Below, piece by piece: positions 32,022-40,300 of a DNA stretch of 52,426 nucleotides. Position numbers and translations under genes: made by a program. The notes under the pieces were generated by a model that made no database searches, had not been told where the DNA came from, and was given only the letters and a program-made list of their open reading frames with translations. The stretch's first letter is position 1; each line of letters begins with the position of its first letter. Source of the DNA: Victivallaceae bacterium (lineage in GTDB: Bacteria > Verrucomicrobiota > Lentisphaeria > Victivallales > Victivallaceae); NCBI GenBank assembly GCA_028709805.1, contig JAQUTL010000017.1, positions 1 to 52,426 of the forward strand, given 5' to 3'.

Positions 32022-35000
32022 ATTCCACGCTGTTTTTCGGAAAGATATTTCAGGCAGATCATACGCAATTTCTCCAATGTCAGCGGCTTGGCCACTGCAA
32101 AATCAACCGGGCCGTGTCCGCCTTCGGCCGCCGCGTCGGTGTCGGCCGTAAGCAGGATTACCGGGACGGTGGAGTTTTTCTGTTTTATTGCCGCCGCCAG
32201 CTCTTCGCCGGTCATTCCCGGCATCCGCTGATCGGTCAGCACCAAATCGACGCCAACGCCGAATTTTTTCAGCGCCTCATCGCCGCCGGCGGCTTCAATA
32301 GTTCCAGCGCCAAGTTTGTCCAGCATCGCCGCCAGCACCTTCCGGTTCAGCGGCATGTCGTCCACAATCAGCACGTTCCGCCCGGCTGGAATCGCCGCCG
32401 CAGTGCGTTCCGCCGACACGCCGTCCGCAACCGCAGCGCCGCAGCGTACATTGCGCAGCGTAACCGTAAACGTCGATCCCGCTCCGAGGCGGCTTTGAAG
32501 CGAGATTGACCCGTTCATCCGCTCCAGCATCCGATTTACAATCGCCAGTCCCAATCCGGTGCCGCCGCTCTCCACCGCGGTACCGCGAATCGAAGTTGCC
32601 TGGACAAACGGTTGAAACACCAGTTTCTGCTCGACCTCCGGTATGCCGCATCCGGTGTCCGCCACCCGGACGGTAAGTGTTCCGGACTCCGCGTCAGCAT
32701 GGACAAAATCGGCCTCCAGCGATATTTTCCCGCGATCGGTGAACTTCACCGCATTGCCGATCAGATTGAAAATTATCTGACGCATCCGCTGCCGATCGAC
32801 GAACAATTCCGGCATATCCCCGATCTTGAGTTCCAGCCGGATCGACTTCGCCGCGCAGCGCAGCTTGAATATCGCGGCGGCTTCGGCGGCGAGCGCGGAA
32901 AAATCGGTTTGAACCGGTGTGAAACGCATCTGGCCGGCGTCAAGTTTTGAGAGGTCAAGCACATCGTTGACCAACGCAAGAAGCGCGTTGCCGGCGCTGG
33001 AAAGACAAGACAGATAGTCCTGCCGCAACTCCTCCGAAAGCGTTCCGTCCTTGAGCAGTTCGGCAAATCCCACCACGGCGCTCAGCGGAGTCCTTATCTC
33101 ATGGCTCATCGAAGCAACGAACGCCCCCTGCGCTCCCTCCGCCGCAGCGATCCGCTCCTGCGCCGCAGCCATCTGCTCACCATCGTGAATCTTCTTCAGC
33201 AGCAGTTCCATGATGTGAATCACCGACCGGATAAATCTCATCCGCATATCGCTCAAAAGTTTAGGCTGTCCGGTACGGTAAAGCAGCATCAGTCCTCCCC
33301 AGAGCCGGCCGGCCGGCGCGATATCGGTGAGAAAAATCGCCCGAACTCCGCAGCGGCGTATTCCCGGCGCCCAATCCGTCACCGCCGCCTGCTGCTCCGG
33401 CCGCTCAAGATCATCCAACACCACCGGCTCATGCTGCTTGAGTTTCCGCACCCATTCCGGTTTGGCCAGATAGCGGCGGCCAGTCTCGAAGAAATTCTCA
33501 AAAGACGCAGTGCAATACCGTGCAAACACCTCAACTTCATTCGGAGTCTTATCGTCACGAAGCCGGATCACAGTGCAGCAGTCGGCGTCCATATGCACGG
33601 CGACCGCGGCGAGAATCCCCTGCATCGCCGCCAGCGGATCGGCGGTCTTGAACAATGTCTCCAGACAGGAAGTAATGACATGCTCATGCTTGAGCATCAG
33701 CGTCTGGGCGGTAGCGTCGCAAACCACGCCGACCAGATACTGATCGGCCGACTCGCCGGATTCCAGAGACGCGATCATGCGGTAGTCGCGTAATTCACCG
33801 CGGTGGTCCGCTCTGAACTTCACAACGCCGGTTCGGCCGACATGGCGGCTTATCCGGTCAATCGCGCGCTCCACCACTCCCCGGTCGGGCGGATAGACAA
33901 ACGCCGCCCATACCGGAAGACGTCCGTCCTTTACCGGAAGCAGGCGGCCGATCGCGCCGCCGCCGGATATTTCTCCGGTTCGGACATTCAAGCGGAAATA
34001 AGTCGCTCCGGTCAATTCGGCGCCACATTCAAGCATCAGCTTAATTTCAGCGAACCGCGCCCTCAACTCGCTGCGCTCGGTCATATCGCGGAAAATCAGC
34101 ACCGTCCCGCCGGCCCCGCCGGACAACGGCGTAGAATATGCCGCGATCTTCAACCGACGGCCGCCGCGAGCAGGCAGCTCAACCGTTTTTTCAGCCGCCG
34201 GCGGCGCTTCCAACGGCGCGCCGTCAACACAACTGCACAGCGGCATCACCTCGCGCCAGAGCTGCCCGACGGCGGACGCTTCCGTCCAGCCGGTCAAGGT
34301 TTCCGCCGCACGGTTAAGACACACAACGCGTCCGGAGCGGTCAATCATCGCCACACCGTCGCCGATCAGCCGCAACACCAGCATCAACCGCTCCGCTTCG
34401 GCAGCAGCACGCATTCTCGCCTGACACAGCTCACTGGTGTCGTGTGACATCCACACCGCAACCGGCACATGGAATGTTCCATCCGGCAACCGGGTTATCG
34501 TCGCCGTCCGCTGCAAACCGGAATACTCGAAATCAAACGACCGGGATTTACCGTCGGCAATAGTCAGCGGAATCAACTCCTTCATCTTGCGGTTCACGTC
34601 GCCATCCGGCAGCTCGTCAATATGCTGCAGCGGCCGCCGCGCCGCCCCAAACTCATGTCCGCCCCACGACGAACTCAATATCCGGCCGGATCCGTCGCAA
34701 ACAAAGAAACGCAGCGGAAACGCGCCGACCAGTTCGCCGTAATTTCTCATCCGCCGCGTGGCCCACCAGAATGCCGCAAACCCGGATACGGTCAACAGCA
34801 GAAGCGTCAACATAACGCCGAACGTCCGCAGCGGATATTGGAGACACAGTTCATAAAATGACCGCCGACCGCCGACATGGTCGCCATATCCGGCTTCAAA
34901 CCTCCCGACATCCGCCATCCGGATACCGCCGACCGCCTTGTCCAGCACCGAAAACAACTCAAGATAGTCCGCCCGGCCGCTCTTCACGCCGATCGCGTAT

Positions 35001-36373
35001 TCAACAACCCCGCCGGCAACCATGTCCTGAGCCAGCAGTGCGCCGGCGGCGGCCGACATCACTTCCTCGGCCCTTCTCGTGCTGACAAATCCGGCATCCT
35101 GCCGGCCGTCCTCCACCGCTCTCACCAGCGAAGCGCTGTCTTCATAATATACCGGCACGGCTTCGCCGAGGCCGTGCTCCAGCATCACATCGGCCACATA
35201 CGAATTGCGCACCAGCGCAACCGTCCGGATCGGCCCGGAAAAATTCTTGCGCATAATGCGGGAAATTGACGTGGAAAAATACGGTCTGGTCAGCACATAG
35301 CCGTTGTTTTCGGCGTTGGACCAGTTGTTCCATGCGTCAAACACAATATCGGCTGTACCGCCGGCGGCCGCACTTAAATACGCCGCACGGTTCGGAGTGG
35401 ATACCACTTCAAAATTCAGCCCGGTGCGCCGGGCGATCAACTCAATCATGTCACCGAATAAACCGCCGGGAACACCGTCATCAAACCGGGACAGCGGAGA
35501 CCCGTCCGGATCCATTAATATTCTGAACACCTTTTTCTCCGTCCGGCAGCGGTCGATAAAGGCCCGGTCGGACGCGGTATACGGAATCTGCTCGTCCGCC
35601 GTCATGGAAAAATACCGCGCCTGCAACTCTTCGGTGAATCCCGGAGCTTCACGGGTGAGCCGTTCCACCGCGTAATCCAGTTTGGCCAGAAGATCGGTGC
35701 GGTCTTTGCGGACAATGGCGTAGAACGGCCGCGGCGCAAGCTGCTCATAAACCCATTCATTTTTCAGCTGCCGCAGATTTCCGGACAGAACGGCGTCGAT
35801 CCGATATCCGGCCTGAAGAGCGGCCAACATTTCACCGATATCGTCAAAATATTCCACGCGGTATGAAAAACCCTTTTCAGCGGCGAAAGCGGCGAACAGT
35901 TCATTTTTGGAGTTCTCTTTGAGCATGCCGACCCGGATGCCGTCCCAGTTCCGGTAGTCTCCGGGCAAATAGCTCGGATTGCCGGATCTTACGCTGAAAA
36001 TTGCCGACGAACTGCCGATGGGAAGGCGGGAAAATCCAAATTCCGCCTCGCGCTCCGGAGTTTTGGACGCGCTGGTCAGAATATCGATTTCACCCTTTTT
36101 CAGCATGTCGAGCATTTCCGCCCAACTGCGGTCATAACCGACATATTCATATTCCCAGTCGACATATCGCCGCAGCGCCTGCAGATATTCATAGCCATAG
36201 CCGCTGTGCGCTCCGGAAGAGGAAAGATTGTGATAGCCGTCAAATCTGAAAAAACCGACTCTGATTTTCTCCGCTGCGCCGGCGAAAAGCTCCAGGCCGG
36301 AAAATAACGCCGCTGCCGCGATCACCATAAGAAATCGCGGCAAAAACAATTTCCCGATCAGATCGTTCATCAT
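32018..36373 (-). CDS. Hybrid histidine kinase with dual solute-binding sensor domains (kinase B)
   Basis: This 1451-residue paralogue of its neighbours has a signal peptide (1-34); two SBP_bac_3-like domains (about 36-260 and 275-505), the first with GYGYEYLQ and YDRSWAEMLDMLKKGEIDIL; a transmembrane helix near 520-545; an atypical PAS-like segment; PAS domains at about 660-890 (LRLIGDGVAMIDRSGRVV); GAF (about 905-1065); HisKA with His1091 in SHEIRTP; HATPase with intact GNAVKFTD, VADTGCGIP and GGTGLGLAI; and a receiver with Asp1381 in LTDQRMPG. Translation can begin at either Met of ATGATG; GGAAAGCGGAAA precedes it. It is coupled to kinase A through ATGA. Ligands may be amino acids or similar small solutes, by family analogy only. 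Confidence 0.92.
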   Translation of the reverse strand: MMNDLIGKLFLPRFLMVIAAAALFSGLELFAGAAEKIRVGFFRFDGYHNLSSSGAHSGYGYEYLQALRRYVDWEYEYVGYDRSWAEMLDMLKKGEIDILTSASKTPEREAEFGFSRLPIGSSSAIFSVRSGNPSYLPGDYRNWDGIRVGMLKENSKNELFAAFAAEKGFSYRVEYFDDIGEMLAALQAGYRIDAVLSGNLRQLKNEWVYEQLAPRPFYAIVRKDRTDLLAKLDYAVERLTREAPGFTEELQARYFSMTADEQIPYTASDRAFIDRCRTEKKVFRILMDPDGSPLSRFDDGVPGGLFGDMIELIARRTGLNFEVVSTPNRAAYLSAAAGGTADIVFDAWNNWSNAENNGYVLTRPYFSTSISRIMRKNFSGPIRTVALVRNSYVADVMLEHGLGEAVPVYYEDSASLVRAVEDGRQDAGFVSTRRAEEVMSAAAGALLAQDMVAGGVVEYAIGVKSGRADYLELFSVLDKAVGGIRMADVGRFEAGYGDHVGGRRSFYELCLQYPLRTFGVMLTLLLLTVSGFAAFWWATRRMRNYGELVGAFPLRFFVCDGSGRILSSSWGGHEFGAARRPLQHIDELPDGDVNRKMKELIPLTIADGKSRSFDFEYSGLQRTATITRLPDGTFHVPVAVWMSHDTSELCQARMRAAAEAERLMLVLRLIGDGVAMIDRSGRVVCLNRAAETLTGWTEASAVGQLWREVMPLCSCVDGAPLEAPPAAEKTVELPARGGRRLKIAAYSTPLSGGAGGTVLIFRDMTERSELRARFAEIKLMLECGAELTGATYFRLNVRTGEISGGGAIGRLLPVKDGRLPVWAAFVYPPDRGVVERAIDRISRHVGRTGVVKFRADHRGELRDYRMIASLESGESADQYLVGVVCDATAQTLMLKHEHVITSCLETLFKTADPLAAMQGILAAVAVHMDADCCTVIRLRDDKTPNEVEVFARYCTASFENFFETGRRYLAKPEWVRKLKQHEPVVLDDLERPEQQAAVTDWAPGIRRCGVRAIFLTDIAPAGRLWGGLMLLYRTGQPKLLSDMRMRFIRSVIHIMELLLKKIHDGEQMAAAQERIAAAEGAQGAFVASMSHEIRTPLSAVVGFAELLKDGTLSEELRQDYLSCLSSAGNALLALVNDVLDLSKLDAGQMRFTPVQTDFSALAAEAAAIFKLRCAAKSIRLELKIGDMPELFVDRQRMRQIIFNLIGNAVKFTDRGKISLEADFVHADAESGTLTVRVADTGCGIPEVEQKLVFQPFVQATSIRGTAVESGGTGLGLAIVNRMLERMNGSISLQSRLGAGSTFTVTLRNVRCGAAVADGVSAERTAAAIPAGRNVLIVDDMPLNRKVLAAMLDKLGAGTIEAAGGDEALKKFGVGVDLVLTDQRMPGMTGEELAAAIKQKNSTVPVILLTADTDAAAEGGHGPVDFAVAKPLTLEKLRMICLKYLSEKQRGI

Positions 36374-36400
36374 TTTCCGCTTTCCGATTTACACCTGTTC

Positions 36401-36432
36401 TGTACAATACTTCATACTTGAGTTAAAGTACA
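36401..36432 (-). promoter_or_regulatory. Inverted repeat upstream of kinase B
   Basis: TGTAC at 36401-36405 and GTACA at 36428-36432 flank an AT-rich stretch containing the -10-like hexamer TATTGT on the minus strand. It could be a promoter or regulator site for the kinase B, kinase A and AIDA-repeat transcript. The arms are short and the call is weak. Confidence 0.25.
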
Positions 36433-36440
36433 ACGTATTT

Positions 36441-37204
36441 CTAAAGATTCAACCCCGCGGCGCGCAATGTTTCGACAAGGTTTTCAAATGTCACCGGCTT
36501 AAATATCACGCCGTCAAAGAAGTCCATTTGAAAATCCTCGTTCACTTCGATGTCTGCGGTTACCGCAACGATCCGCGCGTCGCACAGTTTCGCATCGCCC
36601 CTTATCGCCCCGCCAGTTCTGCACCATTCATCCCCGGCATCCACATGTCGGTCAGAATCAGATCGAACCTTTGCTCCGCCATTTTCGCCAACGCGGCGGA
36701 GCCGGTGGAAGCAACCGCGATGTTGTGCAAGCCGACACGGCGGCACAGGGCCGACATGACACGGAGATTCATTTCCACGTCATCGACCGGCAACACAGAA
36801 AAATCCTCCGGGGCAGACGCCGTCGCCGCGGCCGACGAACGGACCGGGACCGGCTCCGACGCGCCGTCACACTGCCGCACCGATCCGATCGTCACCGTAA
36901 ACACACTCCCCTGCCCAATTCGCTGTCCACCTCAATCCGCCAGCTTTTCAAGATAATGCGCGCTGTCGCCGGCCTCGGCGGAATTTAGCTCAACGATGTT
37001 GAATGCCAGTTTGCCGTACCACTGCCGCAGTTCGCGCCGGAAAGCGTCAACCGTTGTTTCCGTCCTGGCGTGCGCCAGTGAAAACGTGGTAAGGATCATC
37101 ACCTCGCGCACTTTTGCGCCGTCAACTGCCGGCACACTGAAGGACGACGCGCTGCCGGCGCAGACAAAAAACACCGCGATCAACAGTAAAAAACATCTTT
37201 TCAT
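36441..37204 (-). pseudogene. Relic of a fourth hybrid histidine kinase
   Basis: Three pieces of one kinase gene remain in order. At 37204-36932 a signal peptide (MKRCFLLLIAVFFVCAG) leads into about 65 residues resembling the start of a substrate-binding sensor domain (VREVMILTTFSLAHARTETT). This runs straight into the last HATPase strand in another frame, where RIEVDSELGRG-VFTVTIGS is readable around 36900-36950. The receiver follows (LPVDDVEMNLRVMSAL ... LILTDMWMPGMNGAELA) until TAA at 36602-36604; it continues in a second frame as AIRGDAKLCDARIVAVTADIEV...FKPVTFENLVETL to 36441. Thus the membrane, PAS/GAF, HisKA and most ATPase parts are deleted and at least two frameshifts remain. It lies between kinases C and B. 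Confidence 0.85.
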
Positions 37205-37303
37205 TCGATTTCATCCATTGTTCCGGCGGATGCGAAGACCCTCTTCAGCACCGCTCTCCGCCGGATTTCAGCCAAACGCCCCCAGCAGCCAGACCGCGGC
37301 CGA

Positions 37304-40300
37304 TCATTTTCCGGCTCCGAGCTCCAGAAACATCGAACGAAGTTTTTCCATCGTCACCGGTTTTGTCAGCACAGCGTCAAATCGCGACATATCCAGCGAC
37401 GCCACGCCGGCGACGTCAGCAGTGACCGCGACGATCCGCATGTCTTTATTCCCGGTGTCGCCGGACCGGACGCGCAACGCCAATTCGTCGCCGTTCACTC
37501 CCGGCATCCATAAATCGGTCATCAACAGTGAATATCTGCGCAAGCGCAATTTTTTCAGCGCCGCGTCCGCATCGGCGGCGGCGTCCACCGGCATGCCGAG
37601 CTTGCGCAGCATGGCGGTCATCACCTCAAGATTCAGCGGCACATCGTCCACCAGCAGAACCCCGTCCGGGAAGCTGTCCAACGGCAAAACCGCGGTCTCC
37701 GCCCGCCCCGCGCCGGAGGTGGAAACACCCGAAGCTGCCGCCCCATATGAAATGCCGGAAATTTCGACCAGAAACTCGGTTCCCTGCCCAACCTCGCTCT
37801 TCAGCTCAATCGTCCCGTTCATATGTTCAAGCAGTTTGCGCACCAGCGCCAGCCCCAGCCCGGTGCCGCCCGGTTTTGCGGTGTCGATCTGATAAAACAG
37901 TTGAAACAGCCGTTTCCGCTCTTCCGCGCCGATCCCGATTCCGGTGTCGGCCACCCGGAAGAACAGGCGTCCGGTGTGCCCGGTCTGCTTCTCAAAACCG
38001 GCCGACACGGTGATCCCCCCGACATCGGTGAACTTCACCGCGTTGCCGATGAGATTGAACAATATCTGCCGCAATCTCAACCGGTCAATGAAAACCGTCG
38101 GCATATCAGGCTGTATGTCGAGTTTTAACTTAAGATGCTTCTCGGCCAGCTTCAATCGGAAAATAGCGGACATTTCATCGGCCATATCTTTAAAACTCAC
38201 CTCGTCGGAAGCGAATTTCATCTGTCCTGCGTCAAGTTTTGACAGGTCGAGCACATCGTTTATCAACGCCAGCAGTGCATTCCCGGCGGCAAACACCGAC
38301 GCAAGATAGCCGTTGCGTTCCGCCGGAGCCAGCGTCTCGTCCTGCAGCAGTTCGGAGAACCCGATCACCGCGTTCAGCGGCGTGCGTATCTCATGACTCA
38401 TCGTAGCCAGAAACATGCTTTTGTCCCGTTCTGCCGACTTCGCCTGTGCCAACGCCGCTTTCAGCGCATTGGAAATCCGGTCGCGCTCCAGCAGCAGTTC
38501 GATCATGTGTGCCGCCGCATGCAGAAACTTAAGGTCGTGTTCGCAGAACGGCACCGCCGCCGTATCGCGATAGACCAGGCCGAAATCGCCCCAGAATTCG
38601 CCGTTCACAAATATCCCGGCGATAAAGCAGGCGCGCAGATTGTTCGCCTTGCACAGCGGAACCCACGGTTTGATGACCTCCTGCTGTTCAGGACGGGTCA
38701 AGTCGTTGAGGATGACCGTCTCGTGCCGGCGCAGCATACATACCGCCTGCGTGTTGTCCGGAATCACGAATCCATGCATGCCGCGAAGTATCGGCTCAAA
38801 ACCGTCGCCGGCGTATTCCGCAACGGTGTCGACCGACTCCGTTCCGTCGCCCGCTGCGGCGAACCGGAAAATATAGCTGTGCTGCGCCCTCATATGGCGG
38901 CAGACCGCTTCCAGAACCTGCTCAATCGCCTTGCCGGAATCGGCGGCGTTGAACACCGATTCCAGACAGGAGTTGACCACATTAAGATTGGCGATCAGCG
39001 AATTCAGTTCGGTCACGTCAAAACTCACGGCCAGCAGCAGCGGCCGGCCGTCCGCGTCAGTAAACGGCATTTTTGTAGTGCGGAAAACATGCGGCAGACC
39101 GTCGGCTCCGACAACCTCCTCGCTGAAAGTTTCCGCCTTTCCTCCAACCATAATTGCGGAATCCCGCTCCTTGAACTGCTTCAGATCTTCGGGCCGATTG
39201 AACAATTGAGCATCGGTTATACCGATAATCTCGTTTTTCGCCTTGCCGCAAAACAGTTCAAAGGCACGGTTGGCAAGCGTGTAGCGAAATTCGTCATCAG
39301 CCCGCTTTGCGAAGATCATCACCGGAATAAGATCAAGCACAATATTCCACAAATCGCGCGCCTCGCGGAGCTTTCCTGACTGTCGGGCAATGTCGGTTAT
39401 ATCCTGAACAACGCCGAACAGCCGGAGTCTCTTGGGATCGCTGCGATCGGGTGACGCGCTCATCCGGTAATATCTGGTTTCACCGTTTTTGACCGCCCGG
39501 AACGTGCAGCTGCGAATATCCCCGCCGCCAAAAAAGAAACGGCTGCGCTCACTCAGCATGGTCGGCAGGTCTTCCGGATGCACCCACTCCTCCATCGGCA
39601 TTGCGATACCGTCTTTGACCGGCCAGAGTTCGCCCAGCAGTTTTGAGCCGCTGATTTCGCGGGTGGCCGGGTCCACCCGGAAGGTCGCTGCCAGCGTCAT
39701 TTCGGCTCCAAGCTCCATCTGGGAAACCGCCGAGCGGAGATTGTCCCGCTGGAGATACTCCTCGGTAACGTCGCGGAACACCAAAATGGCTCCGGAGATT
39801 GCGCCGGCGTCGTTATGGATCGGCGCCGCGCTGTCGGCGATATGGAACCGACGACCGTTGAATCCGAGAAGATCGGTATGATTGGCCAGTTCCACAACAT
39901 TTCCGGTGCGCAGCGTCCGGGTTACCGGAGAGGACATCGGCTCGTCGTTCAACGCGCTGACGATTCGGAACACCTTCTCGTGCGGTTTGCCAACGCCGTC
40001 GGCCGATTTCACGCCGGTCATCCGCTCGGCAACCGGATTCATCAATGTGACAACGCCGTGTTCGTCCGTTACGATCACGCCGTCGCCGATGCTGTTCAGC
40101 GTAAGGCGGAAGCGCTCGGCCAGCCGTTCCGCGCCGCGCCGTTCATTTTCGATCCCGGTAATATCGTCGACCAGCATAAACAGCCAATGCCGGCCGTCGG
40201 AAAGTTTCAGCGGGAAGCGGTAGGCATGCCCCTGATGCAACATTCCGTCGCACCCTGTAAACGGTATGACCTGTTCGGTCGACATGTTTTTTTCCACTGC

